A stretch of DNA of 64,000 nucleotides from Stachybotrys elegans (Eukaryota; Ascomycota; Sordariomycetes; Hypocreales; Stachybotryaceae). Position 1 is the first letter of the stretch. Every line of letters begins with the position of its first letter. The notes under the pieces are model-generated. The model made no database searches. It was not told the DNA's origin and was given only the letters and a program-made list of their open reading frames with translations. This document shows, one piece after another, positions 46,140 to 56,576 of the stretch. The position numbers were made by a program, and so were the translations under genes. The DNA is taken from the NCBI GenBank assembly GCA_020746835.1, contig JAGPNK010000035.1, positions 106,193 through 170,192 on the forward strand, read 5' to 3'.

Positions 46140-46618
46140 TGGATGAATACATGGAATTCCTAATATATCCACGACTGGAATTCTCTATAGTTCTCATGCC
46201 AGTTAGATATTTTTAATTGAAATTCCAACTATATCCTTAGTAAACAAATGGCACCCATTACGCGTGTGCCGTGCCTCATACCCCGCCTCATTTGGACAGA
46301 AACGTGGGTACATATCGCTATAGTCTAACCATCGGCGTGGACTTGTGACGAATACTACTACCGCTATTGTCATTGTATCTATTGCTCCGCGGCTCTGGCT
46401 GGTTGGTCCTAGTCGACCCCTAACGACAGGATGGCCGCAAAGACAGCCGGCCCCGCATCGGCGGCGTGAATCCGAAAGTGGACCTGCCACGCCATCTTTG
46501 ACTAGCTCTCCTTAACGATATTAACGATGCAGAGTGCCTCTGTCTTCAATTCAGTATATTGGCGTAGAAAATATCAGTACAGTACAAGGTGAATTGAAAT
46601 TTTCGACCAATGCAGTCT
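46140..46618. other. Intergenic between converging genes
   Basis: The 3' flanks of the SDR fragment (+) and the 477-aa gene (-). No gene or repeat seen. Confidence 0.5.
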
Positions 46619-48052
46619 TCAGATTTCCCAAACAAGTGTTCGCATCCACTGCTTCATCTTTCTTAAGATAGATTTTGCTACATCACCACACCGCGACCTC
46701 GAGTCCTGCTCCAGCCTTTCCTTATACTCTACAAAAATCGATTCATGCCTTGGATTCATTTGAACCTCATCAATGGGACGGAACAAAAACCTTTCTGCAT
46801 CGTCCCCACCACACAGTGTCAGAAAGGGCAGGGAGACCGATTTGTTGGTGTCAATGACTATCTCAAAGAGGTCGGTGATATAGCCCGCATTCTTGGTAGT
46901 GCAAACATCTGGCACGAAGCGTCTCCCAAACACTAGCCGCAAGCTGTGATTGATCATTTCATCCAGCTCATCCATTGTTTCTTGACTGCGAATGCCCGTC
47001 ATGTCGATACCATTCTCGTAGAACGTGTATCCTTGCTGTTCCAAGGTCTTTCTCCAATCAGAGTCAACACTATTGAGCAGCTGTTGGTGATCGCTTGTCA
47101 GCTCAAACTTCGGGCTGTGTGCCCCACTCTGCTGGACGAACTGGTCGAAAGCAGTATCTGATACTGATTCCGCGGTCTGAGCCAGGCCATATTCCTTGTC
47201 TAGGGTTACCTTGTATTCAAATTTACCCCGGGGTATTTTTGCCCATGCTTTGTCGTCCTTCGGAGTAATGACGCCAACATAAACCCTGCCGTCCATCAAG
47301 AATCTCGAGACGACATCAGCACAAAGAGTTATCCCGTAGTGGACATTGAGGCCACGACCCCCGGGTGCCTGGGTTGGCGCGGTTGTAATCATGGGCCTAA
47401 GCGCCGATAGGCTCTTTTCGAAATCCATAAATTTTGTTGCTTTGCTGCCCAGAATCTGATAGAGAGAGGTAAATGGGTTCTCGTAACCTTCATTTACCAG
47501 CCGAATGCGTTCCTGGATCACCGATTCGAGTTCGTCGAGGCTATCCAAACTCAGGGACGGTTGCAATTCCAGAACGACTAGACGCAACTTTGATATCTTG
47601 CTATCCAGATTGTCGAACCATTCTTTATCTGCTTCGGCGTAGCTGTGCTTCTCTACCAACAGGTAAAAGAGCTCTAAAAGCTTAGGCCTCCACTGCTTCA
47701 CGTCTACAGGAAGCTCGAACTTGTTTGTGAAATCCGACCATGTTGCTTCAATCTCTTCCTCCTTCTCTTTCGCACGAAGTTGCGACTTCTCTATAGCCAT
47801 GGCCCATTGCTCAGGGGTGACCTGAAGTGCCTTGAATAGAATATGCCCCTGGTTGGCAACGTGCTGTAAGGCCTCCCTGTTTTCGATACCTGGCTTGCTC
47901 GATTCCCGGTGAAGAACCGCCCACCACCCATGCTTGCCCGGCTCGGGATCAATTACGCACGATTTGGTGATACTCAGAGCATCCATATGCTTTGGGGGCC
48001 AGGAAATGTCGCCGCCCTCTTTCGGATATCGAACGTCGAGCTTGAATGACAT
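46619..48052 (-). CDS. Unrecognised 477-aa protein
   Basis: An intronless frame; the ATG at 48052 (GGCATGTCATTCAAG) is preferred over the frame's upstream extension to 48439, because the latter reads as CT-rich leader DNA. The N-terminus contains WPPKHMDALSITKSCVIDP. Helical segments with charged repeats follow (KSQLRAKEKEEEIEATWSDF; DNLDSKISKLRLVVLELQ), then a C-terminal part with FYENGIDMTGIRSQETMDEL and LPFLTLCGGDDAERF. No signal peptide or membrane helix from this start. I do not know the family. No stops or frame changes, so likely functional. Confidence 0.65.
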   Translation of the reverse strand: MSFKLDVRYPKEGGDISWPPKHMDALSITKSCVIDPEPGKHGWWAVLHRESSKPGIENREALQHVANQGHILFKALQVTPEQWAMAIEKSQLRAKEKEEEIEATWSDFTNKFELPVDVKQWRPKLLELFYLLVEKHSYAEADKEWFDNLDSKISKLRLVVLELQPSLSLDSLDELESVIQERIRLVNEGYENPFTSLYQILGSKATKFMDFEKSLSALRPMITTAPTQAPGGRGLNVHYGITLCADVVSRFLMDGRVYVGVITPKDDKAWAKIPRGKFEYKVTLDKEYGLAQTAESVSDTAFDQFVQQSGAHSPKFELTSDHQQLLNSVDSDWRKTLEQQGYTFYENGIDMTGIRSQETMDELDEMINHSLRLVFGRRFVPDVCTTKNAGYITDLFEIVIDTNKSVSLPFLTLCGGDDAERFLFRPIDEVQMNPRHESIFVEYKERLEQDSRSRCGDVAKSILRKMKQWMRTLVWEI

Positions 48053-48825
48053 GCCTGCTGCTGACTTGCTGTAACTCAGGATTCGGGAAATGAAGAAAGG
48101 TTTAATAGCTCTTGCCGTATGACAGGGATAAGACGAATTGGTGCAAATATACCGGCAAGGAGATGGAGAAACTTTATATACTGGAGAAAGGAGGCAGGAG
48201 AAAATCCTGCAAGGCGTCCAGCATAGTGGGTGGTGGAACGGGCAGCTCGGACTGGTGAAAAAAGCCATTTCAGGAACCAGGGCCACAAGTGGCTTGGCCC
48301 GGAATGAGTGCTGTGGGCTTGGCGGTGATTGCGGCTCGCCGCATTGACCGCATCTTATTTTGACAACCACATAATAAGAGATGGTCGGGGGCACGCGATT
48401 TTCATAGTGTATACACATCGACTTTCTCTTTGCCTGCACAATTATGCATTTGACTCAATCATATGTTGGAAAGGAGAGTAGATATAAAAGCTGATTTCAG
48501 CTGCTGGCAGCGAAACGCATGCAGCCGAGGAACGGTTAGTAGGGTACACCCTTATTCGGATATCGGTAGACAATGGCCACCCAAGAAGCCCGCATACGAC
48601 GGTACTTGTTATCCGATGAAGCCTTGTTATCTTTGGGAAGAATCAGGCAGTCAAATCATCACGTTTGTGTATCTCCAGCCAATATATGCCTTGTAAATAG
48701 ATTATTTGTGCTTGTATTAAGTATATAAATAGTGTCAAGAGATAACCATTGAATCACTTCTTGGCCTCTCTTCTCATGGCAACCACGCTCACTGAGCCAA
48801 ACTTCCCCCTTAATAATATGTTCTT
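48053..48825. other. Intergenic, promoter of the 477-aa gene
   Basis: Nothing coding supported; short + frames at 48463 and 48749 are shadows of non-coding DNA or of the minus-strand gene. Confidence 0.5.
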
Positions 48826-49493
48826 TCATGAAGACAGATCAGAGTCCCTGCCTGGCGGGGAAGGTATGCGAAAGCTAAGATCAGCTCCATTGTCCTCCGG
48901 TGAGTCCGTCTCTAAGCACCGCGTGGAAGGTCCACAGCCCGACAGTTCACAGTCCGAAAGTTCACAGCGGGGAATATTTTGAATTCCTTCCTCAGATGCA
49001 CTTTCTGACCCGGAAGAGTAGGAGCTACCATTACTCATCATGAGATGCTGTGCCAAATCTATTGCCTCTTCTAGGTGGCGGATGATCTGCTCAAGCTCCC
49101 CTGGTGTCCCAAGGTTGAGTTTAAGCCGATGATGTAACGTTGAGCTACGAGCAGTGGCTCTTCTGAGAGGGCCATATCGTCGTCGGTGACGCCTGCCTCT
49201 TCCGTAATTTCGTCCGGTAAATTGTCTTGGTGAATCGCTATATGAACACGAACCAGCTTTATCTGGCGTATGAGGCGCTTCCAAGGAGGCAGCGCTGTCC
49301 GGCACGACGAATGACTGTAGATCGTTAGACTCGGTCTCATTCGTTGACGTCTGCGAATCGCATTCTAAATCATGTTAACCACAAAATTCAAGCACTAATC
49401 ATGGAAACCTAGTGAGTATTAACCCAAGTCAGAGGTTGATAGATCCTGGCTGCCTCCTCTTGCACTCGTTAGTGTTGACTGGCAGGTAGACAT
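48826..49493 (-). CDS. Acidic-then-basic protein with LxxFVVxDS motif (202 aa)
   Basis: Exon 49493-49424 joins 49364-48826 over a 59-nt intron (GTTAAT..GTTAACATGATTTAG) with matching phase. The N-terminus is Ser/Thr/acidic with DLQSFVVPDS. An arginine-rich block follows (RNYGRGRRHRRRYGPLRR), then a helix LGTPGELEQIIRHLEEAIDLA and a Ser/Asp-rich tail. The order and motifs parallel the 128-aa protein at 10175-10618. Possibly a nuclear or nucleic-acid-associated protein; no named family is recognised. A 162-bp MITE sits 139 bases upstream of the ATG, inside the probable promoter. Confidence 0.55.
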
Positions 49494-49631
49494 AGTCGGC
49501 TTATTTCATAAGGCCCGCTATATGGATATAGGATGGTCAACGAATAAGAATGAAGAGAGTTGCTTGTGTCGACCTAGTTTTACTCACCTAGTCTCCTATA
49601 TGCAATTTTATAGTCCTATCTGTGTACAGTA

Positions 49632-49793
49632 CTGTTATGTGCAAAAGCAGCTTCCTCTGCGAATTATCTTTGTTTCTTTAGAGAAGCATAAGCGCACCAT
49701 ATGATTGGCCGAAAGAAGCCAAAAGTGGATAAATGGGTCCAATTCGCAAACTCATTGTTAGTGAAAACGGGAAGCTGCTTTTGCACATAACAG
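49632..49793 (-). mobile_element. TA-flanked 162-bp MITE, copy 2
   Basis: Same 24-bp terminal inverted repeats and same length as the copy at 15578, in the opposite orientation, flanked by TA at 49630-49631 and 49794-49795. It differs from copy 1 at roughly eight positions, mostly transitions. Confidence 0.9.
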
Positions 49794-49971
49794 TACTATC
49801 ATTGATTAGTTCATCTAAAAGACCCGAACTTCGTATTTTAGCACTGATATAAGAAACCCATCTACCCATCGACCGACGTGATTATTGCATACATGTAAGT
49901 AGGTATCAGCACACAAGAAAGCATATTACAACCAACAGCAAGCCAGCAAAACAAAATTTTCTAAAAACAAT

Positions 49972-50286
49972 ATGTCGAATCAAGTGGATGATCCTGAAAT
50001 TGACATCTTCAAGCCATTCATGGCTATAGCGACTCAAACAATCATTCTCAAGAAAAACATATCTCCGATGGGGTGTACGGTAGGTGCGTCCAGTGTGGAA
50101 AAAAGAACAATAGTATATGCGAACAATAGTGGCCTTGCTACCCGCAGGACCAAAGAACAGTGTCAAACAATGAAGGGATCGTCAGATGACATCTCCCGTT
50201 GGCCGGAGCCAGAGAACAATGAGGGGGCTGCAGCAGCGGCAGCGGCAGCAAGTACAAGCGTATGCAGTCGGGGGACCTACGGTTAG
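49972..50286 (+). CDS. Small hypothetical protein with poly-alanine run (104 aa)
   Basis: The ATG frame begins MSNQVDDPEIDIFKPFM and ends in an Ala-rich stretch. No hydrophobic segment or known domain. Supported only by the open frame and an A-rich start context (AACAATATG). Confidence 0.25.
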   Translation: MSNQVDDPEIDIFKPFMAIATQTIILKKNISPMGCTVGASSVEKRTIVYANNSGLATRRTKEQCQTMKGSSDDISRWPEPENNEGAAAAAAAASTSVCSRGTYG

Positions 50287-50660
50287 CAGACTCGATGTGT
50301 GTACATACCGTTCGTCGGCCTGTTCATCTAGCCCTTGCATGTGTTCTGACGAGGCTGGCCGTGTGCTCTGACAAGGCGAAGGTGCTGTCGTACGTACCGA
50401 GAGCGATGCGCCGAGGTCGGGATACCGTCGCGATTCCGGCGGAAGTCCTTAGACTGCGTGGGCTCACATGTGACGGCTGTGGCTGCGGATGGTGCCGTGG
50501 CCGCGTTGGGCCAGGAATGCGTGATCTGGCGCGCGAGGCCCAGCCCTAGAATAGAGTTCGAGAGATGCGCACAAGAAGGCCTTCGCCCCTCCGTTGCCTC
50601 TCTCTTTCTCTTCCTTCCATCACCAAAATCTTCGCCATCCACGCTACACACAGCAGCTTG

Positions 50661-50753
50661 ATGGATAATACAAACCAAAACGCCGGGGGCGGCACGACCC
50701 CCCCAGAGCAGGGGCACCAGCAGCCTGCCCAGGCCGGAGACGGCCAAACAGAG
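50661..50753 (+). pseudogene. Orphan first exon of a lost gene
   Basis: A CT-rich leader (CTCTCTTTCTCTTCC...) and ATG at 50661 begin a 31-codon Gly/Pro/Gln-rich exon (MDNTNQNAGGGTTPPEQG...) that ends at a consensus donor, GAG|GTGAGT. From about 50820 the sequence becomes A+T-rich and RIP-like, and no second exon can be read. It looks like the surviving 5' end of a gene whose body was deleted or replaced by a repeat. Confidence 0.4.
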
Positions 50754-50819
50754 GTGAGTCTATCCATCCCGAGAGGCCTTCGAGGAACAGTGTCGCTGAC
50801 GGTCTGTATCGGTAGTATA

Positions 50820-51147
50820 TTATATCTGATCTGAACCCCTAACTCCGGGTACTAAGATTAAGTGTCTATAGAGTGCATAAGGGAGATACTAAAATAAAAC
50901 AAAGGGCTATACCTAATTAGACTATGAAGACTTTATATAACTATAAAGTCATGTAATGCAGTACCTACCACTCTAACTATGCATTAAACATAATGTATTT
51001 ATAGAGCTGTAATTTAGGCTAAATATTTATAATATAGGCTAGGAATTATATAAGAGTATTTAGGCTTGCTTAAAAACTATAGGTAAGCTATTTAATTTAT
51101 AAAATAAATCTAACTAAAGAAATAACACTTTTATTAAAAAAGCTAGT
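50820..51147. other. A+T-rich RIP-like block
   Basis: Abrupt drop in G+C directly after the orphan exon; many TATA and TTA runs; no protein relic readable. Confidence 0.5.
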
Positions 51148-51792
51148 TTACCATAAAAGGACCCCATTATAACGCTTAAAAGGACCCCCTTGTAATCCCA
51201 CTGTTCTATCTTGTATCCTGCACTGAATTGCACTTAGAGGCTCTATATCAATAGAGATATATAGCTCACTAGCATTACATTCGTTTGGCACCACGTCAAA
51301 GATGAATCTTGTTTCATCAGGTGCTAGAGTGCCTAGGAAGTAGTCCTTTCCGTTGATTCCTGGACGAACAGAGATGGTTACTCCATTAGAGGACTCGATT
51401 TTATAAGACGGATTCAAGAGCACTTCTATGCGTGAAAGGCGATTCTTCGTGTTATTGGGGATTACATAGCCCAAATGAGTTGAGTGGCCATCGTAAAAGT
51501 CAAAGTCCATCCTAGTCAGAGCTCGACGAGTGCGTCCTTGCCAGGATGTCCGAATACGGAAGAAATCCCGACCTTCACTATCTGGTGCTTGCCATATATC
51601 AAACTCGTTGTCTTCTCTCTTGCTCTTTTGGGTTGTAGCAACACTAGCTTGTGTTGTAGAAACGGTTCCTTCATGGTCATTCTTTTGGGAGTGGATATCG
51701 TATAGCTTATCCATTTTAAAGACATTATACAGCTTACGCAGCTTACGCAGCTTCCGCACCCTACCTTTGAGGACACGCCTATAGGAGTGCAT
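51148..51792 (-). CDS. Unrecognised 214-aa protein
   Basis: A TATAAAAA box at 51840-51833 lies about 40 bases upstream of the ATG, and the frame is uninterrupted. The N-terminus is strongly basic (RRVLKGRVRKLRKLRKLY). The C-terminal two thirds is beta-rich (FDIWQAPDSEGRDFFRIR, MDFDFYDGHSTHLGYVIP, ELYISIDIEPL). No signal peptide. It is surrounded by A+T-rich DNA on both sides but is not itself RIP-damaged. Family unknown. Confidence 0.5.
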   Translation of the reverse strand: MHSYRRVLKGRVRKLRKLRKLYNVFKMDKLYDIHSQKNDHEGTVSTTQASVATTQKSKREDNEFDIWQAPDSEGRDFFRIRTSWQGRTRRALTRMDFDFYDGHSTHLGYVIPNNTKNRLSRIEVLLNPSYKIESSNGVTISVRPGINGKDYFLGTLAPDETRFIFDVVPNECNASELYISIDIEPLSAIQCRIQDRTVGLQGGPFKRYNGVLLW

Positions 51793-51832
51793 ATTGTACT
51801 GTGTAATATAATGGAGCTTCTGCGAATAGCTC

Positions 51833-51840
51833 TTTTTATA
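51833..51840 (-). promoter_or_regulatory. TATA box of the 214-aa gene
   Basis: TATAAAAA on the minus strand, ~40 bases upstream of the ATG at 51792. Confidence 0.5.
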
Positions 51841-51849
51841 TGTAGACGA

Positions 51850-52479
51850 AGTTATCTAATATCATGCGTTCGATTATAGTATGTAAAATTGTAGACTGGA
51901 GTACCAGTTGAATGGGGGCCATTTTTGGCTCGTTCGGCTGGCATAGACTTTGGGTCAGAAATGTGACGCCGTATACTGCGACCACTTTGCCATTTTCCCA
52001 GTGGGTTCTCATGTGGTGACCAAATTGACCTTTGTCCTTTTGTCTACAATAAAACCTGCTGTCCTAATCTTGATATCTCTAAGACAGCGTGTAGGTATCT
52101 TCTGAACAGACGTAGCTTAGAGCTTAGCTAACCATTTCCTGTGGTTGATACCTACTGCCTTAACGAAGTATGATAAAATACTTTAGAAATTGAATGAACA
52201 GAAATGTGATCTTTCACTGCACCACATACATTGCTTCTGCAGTTTTCGCTGCAGTTGAGTACTCAATGTGATCTATAATACCCTATAGCCTATACTGTTT
52301 TCCTAGGCGTTTGTAGAGCTGCTCCCCTACTGTCTCCTTGGCCATTAATAACTTGGGGTTCAGCGGATTTCTAACGTGTATATCACTTAGCTAAAACGTG
52401 GCGCAAGATATTCTATCCTTGCTTGACTTATTTATAGCCCTGTATTACATGCTCTTATATATACTACCTAACTAGCCAT
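51850..52479. other. A+T-rich intergenic
   Basis: No gene recognised; partly RIP-like composition. Confidence 0.4.
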
Positions 52480-53518
52480 GGATTAGATTACTAACATTAA
52501 TAATAAGGATGTCCTTAACGGCCAGTATATCTATCTACATACTGTTTTGTTTATTCTATATTTTGAGACTATCTCTATCAGGCTGCTATAGCAAGCATAC
52601 CACTCTCCCAAAGTTAGTATGCGCTCCAGTGCTAAAGCGACTTAGGTCTATGCCCTTGGGGGTTAGACCTTGTATAGGGCTCTAAATGAGCTTGAGGGTA
52701 ATAATAGGCTTCTTAGTAAACCTTGCCATGACTTCCTCAGGAGACTTAAAGCCAAGGCCCTGCAGAAGAATCTCCTAGATAGTACGCCCAAGTTAACTTA
52801 TAGCTTAATAGTACTTCCAAATAGGGCTGTAGAAACTCTCTTTAGGCAAGATACATGGGTCAGGCCACACGTTTGGGCTGTGCTAGCTGGATGCTTTAAC
52901 TATAGGCTCCTCTTAACTAATAAAGAAGCTCTAGGCGCTTATTAGTGCCACTTAACTGCGTATATTGGACTTGAATGAAGGAGATATTTGCTTACTTCTT
53001 TAGTGTTAGGTAGTTTATTACTGTCTTGAATTAAGTCTCTAGATTGTTTGTACCTGCGGTAGATGATATTCTTTAGAAAAGACATCTTGAGCTTCTCTTT
53101 AGGAGAGAGTGCAAACAGCTCTTAGCTGCTCTAGATAACTACTCTCTAAGTAGCTAGTAGAATTCCATGTCCCTTAACTAGGAAGAAGCTGTAAAGTCGA
53201 TATGCATTATATACCTGTGTAATAACTCTTTCCCGGTCCCCAGCTAATTTAGAGTCAAGATATGGACTAATGTCAATAATATCTAAACTTTAAACGGTAG
53301 ACATGGTGAAGATAGTCCGGGAGATTTCAATACGGGAAAAGGAGGGACTTGCTTCTGATAGTTGTGATTTGTTGAACCGGCAGATGCCTCTGTGCATGAA
53401 TGTAATTAAACTGTCTGTCCTTTCATCGAGCGATGATAACAAGCTACATTCTTGCCCCAAGTCACATATGCCGGCACTGATGACGACAGGTAGCGCTGGG
53501 TTGGCTTCCTCAAATTGA
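52480..53518 (+). pseudogene. Degraded ORF of unknown family
   Basis: One frame with scattered stops keeps protein-like stretches: YRALNELEGNNRLLSKPCHD, FLRRLKAKALQKNLLDS, and VETLFRQDTWVRPHVWAVLA between 52670 and 52945; then an open 71-codon stretch at 53303-53518. Stops are mostly TAG where CAG or TGG is plausible, so RIP is the likely cause. I cannot name the original gene. Confidence 0.4.
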
Positions 53519-54412
53519 ATAGGGCTAGAGACTATTTATGTTTCCAAATCCTGTAGTTCAATGGCTGCAACGAAGTCGCCCACTTATGGCTCGACCAGTC
53601 GGCTACCCTATAATAGTGGGCCAAAGTACTAAGCTTAACAGGTGCCACTTTTAGTCCCCTGAGGTATCTCTTATAATGACCGGGGCACCCCCCCCCCCCA
53701 GCAACCCGGGCCAAAGGGTGTGATTTCTGGGCGTCCAGCGCAAGCCTTGGTCCTGGTGGCTGAAGAAGTTTTCAAGCGAAGCGAAACCCAGGCGAATTGA
53801 GTGCGAACTCACAATGCCGGTAGTAGCAGGCACCTTCCGATCACCGGCCGATGGTAGTTGGCAGCGAAGCCATTGTAGCACTATCCGCACCACACGCTAG
53901 CGACCACACACTGCTACGCTCAGCACCACCTCATAGTTTACAGAATGCTCGGCTCAACCGCTCGTTGATATTAGTCATGTATCAGTAGCCTATTAAAAAA
54001 ACGAGTTAGCGGATTCCATACCCACTGGAGAAATAGCATCTGACCCACAGGCCGGACGAGAACAGAGCTCAGTCATTTTCTCGTGATACAGTACAATGGC
54101 GAGGTACGAGGTGGGTCGCAAAGATGCCCACGGTAAGTAATGGAGGTACTCCAGTTTTGGGCTAGGTTACCTCAGAGACAGATATCACTTTCTTGTTGTA
54201 TTTAATTGGACTAGGAGCCTTAGCGTAGTCAAGGGGATATTAATAAGCATAAGTAGTACATGATGGAACTGCCAACAGAGCACTGTATTATCCACAATGC
54301 CAATTGCGGTGGCTGGAAAACTTTGATATCAGCCGAGCCACAAGCTCTTCTCAGTCGGATTTTCTAACCAATTGTTATCTATTGATCTGATATTGTCCTT
54401 ATCGTCAGAGGG
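53519..54412. other. Intergenic, no gene recognised
   Basis: Contains a C-run at about 53689-53699 and short minus frames (53532-53893) with no clear homology. Nothing else supported. Confidence 0.4.
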
Positions 54413-54471
54413 GCCTCCTCGAAATCACTGGTCTGTATCCCATTGGGGCACACGAACGGGAAATCCCACAT
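54413..54471 (+). repeat. Dispersed ~58-bp element, copy 5
   Basis: GCCTCCTCGAAATCACTGGT, CTGTATCCCATTGGGGCACA, CGAACGGGAAATCCCACATT. It ends nine bases before the ATG of the nucleoside hydrolase gene, so it occupies that gene's leader. Confidence 0.85.
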
Positions 54472-54479
54472 TATCCACA

Positions 54480-55772
54480 ATGCGTCTCTCGATATCTTGT
54501 CTTATTCTAGGCCTGGTAGCCGTCGCCACGGCAGCCGCTCGCCCCAAGATTATTATTGACAATGATTGGAATGCAGGCGCCTATGTCACATTTCTACTGG
54601 CTATTGATGCTGGCTATGAAGTCCTTGGACTCGTAGGTGATACAGCGAACTCATGGTCAAGACAGACGAGCTTACACGCTCTGGCGCTCCTCGAAATCGG
54701 CAATCTATCATGCATTCCTGTGCACAAGGGTACCGACTACCCCCTTCTAAACAACGAAGGCCTCTGGGAGACATGGAAGCTCTTGCACGGACCGCTGCCA
54801 TATGTGAGTATTATCAACTATACCGTCCAACCCGCTTCCCCCCTCTCTTCGCTCTGCTCTTGATTGGCAGGGCTAGCGTACACGACCTCTGTTCAGTTTT
54901 ATTGCCTTTAATCTCTCTATACCTATTCGTTTACCATAAACTGACTGTCTCTAGGAGGGCGTTTTCCAGCAATATAACGAAACAGCTGAGGCTACCGGTC
55001 GAGACCCTTCTTCAGGGGACCCAAAACGCTTAGCTCTCCCTGCATTCATTGAAGGCTTTCCAAACACCACACTAGCAAGTGAAGACGCTGCTGCGTGGAT
55101 GGTTGAGCAGGTGCGGAAGTATCCCGGAGAAGTCCTTATCTATAGTGGCGGTGCCTTTACGAATATTGCGCTTGCTACCAGGATGGACTCTTCTTTTGCC
55201 TCATCAACAAGGGGATTGGTTGCCATGGGCGGATATATTGATGTTATGCTCTATCAAACTTCTGGATCCAAGACCCTCGCTGACATCAACTCCGACGTAT
55301 GAATTCACATTTCCTCCGGACTATTGACAAAAGCTAACACTATAGACAGATCAATCTGAAGATCGACCCAGAAGCCTCCAAGATAGCACTCACAGCTGAT
55401 TTTCCTAGTATCAGTGGGTACCCTAATACCTAATCATCCGGTGTTACTCTGCTAACTTATGTTGCACAGCCCTAGTTGGTAATGGCGCAAATCAGGTGTT
55501 CCCAGACCAGGCATATATAGACGACGTCGCTACAGCCAAGACGCCATATATAAATCTCTTCCAGAAATATTACGGTACAGAACTGCCGTTCTGGGACGAG
55601 CTAGCTATGTTTGCAGCCATCTATCCGAACCATGTTACAAATTCCACTTCATGTAAGTCGTTGCTTTTTGGCTTGAACAGCTTACATGTATGCTAACAAC
55701 GTGTTCAAAGTCTATGTCGATGTTGATACTGCTTGGTCTAGCCCCTACTATGGGAATATCATGGCCTATTAG
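54480..55772 (+). pseudogene. Secreted nucleoside hydrolase (IUNH-like) with premature stop
   Basis: Exons 54480-54803, 54955-55296, 55350-55413, 55470-55652 and 55711-55772; introns of 151, 53, 56 and 58 nt; all phases agree; 324 aa to the stop. Signal peptide: MRLSISCLILGLVAVATAAA. Next come the fungal metal-site variant KIIIDNDWNAGAY, LGLVGDTANSW, LHALALLEIGNLSCIPVHKG, EVLIYSGGAFTNIALA and FYVDVDTAWSSPYYGNIMAY. The family (ribonucleoside to base plus ribose; extracellular purine/pyrimidine salvage) normally continues. Here TAG (55770-55772) stands where a CAG would fit, and beyond it a shifted frame still reads SDLQKINYINQIN. So a stop plus a frameshift remove the C-terminus. It may be inactive. 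Confidence 0.8.
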
Positions 55773-56576
55773 GAAATTCTTATTCCAAGGTCTCAGACTT
55801 GCAGAAGATCAACTATATAAACCAGATTAACGCAACTGCGTTGAGGTCAGCTATGAAGAGTGCTATGGAATGTCCTCGGTGTATTTTATATTGTGGTTGC
55901 GGATCTAAGCGTAAGCGTTGAGTTTGGATAGATTGTAGCATACATAATCGAGAAACGAAGCCTCGCCCACGTCATCAATGGGCTCTAACAGCTGTTTGGG
56001 ACGTGGTAACCTACTCCACAGTAGGGTCTGTAGGGTTTGTAGTTGCAGGGCCTGCATTCCTGTTACCGACGGCTCTGTCCAAATTGTATGGTAGGGTAGC
56101 TAGCGAAGCTCAGCTCACTGCTGCGCTGTCGCGGCGAACAACGAGGGTGGATACGCTTACGCAGCGTTTCTCACGTTTAAATCATTTAAACGATGTGAGG
56201 GGTGAGGAATGGGACCAACTTCTCTTAATAGGATTATGGGGGCTACTTCGTCAATGGGTGCCTAGATGGCAATGACTCCTAATTCTGCGAGTCGGTGTTG
56301 TTAAGTATACTGTGTGTCTTAGTACTGTATGGGATTGATCCTGTGTAGAGACGTCATATAAAAAGCTTGATTATTGGGAAAGAGGAAGATACGTATGAAC
56401 CTAACTGTAATACTTGGGCTTCACAGTAATCGTACGGTATGAGCTATATATGGCGTACCTGGCCCGTGCTGTGAATAACTTTATGGAATACTCAAAAGGC
56501 AGACACTCTTTTCGGTCTAGGCTGTATTGTTTTTACCTCCATATTCAAAAAAGAATCACTTTTATTATTAGAAGCC
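55773..56576. other. Relic 3' end of the hydrolase gene and intergenic DNA
   Basis: The first ~120 bases hold the decayed C-terminal coding part of the hydrolase. The rest contains a 90-codon frame (56003, GTG start) with no recognised features. Confidence 0.5.

Noticed and set aside
46675..48347. Plus-strand frames over the 477-aa gene
   Set aside because: Short antisense shadows of a well-formed minus-strand gene.
48053..48439. 129-residue N-terminal extension of the 477-aa protein
   Set aside because: It reads as CT-rich promoter/leader DNA with odd composition; ATG 48052 is the better start.
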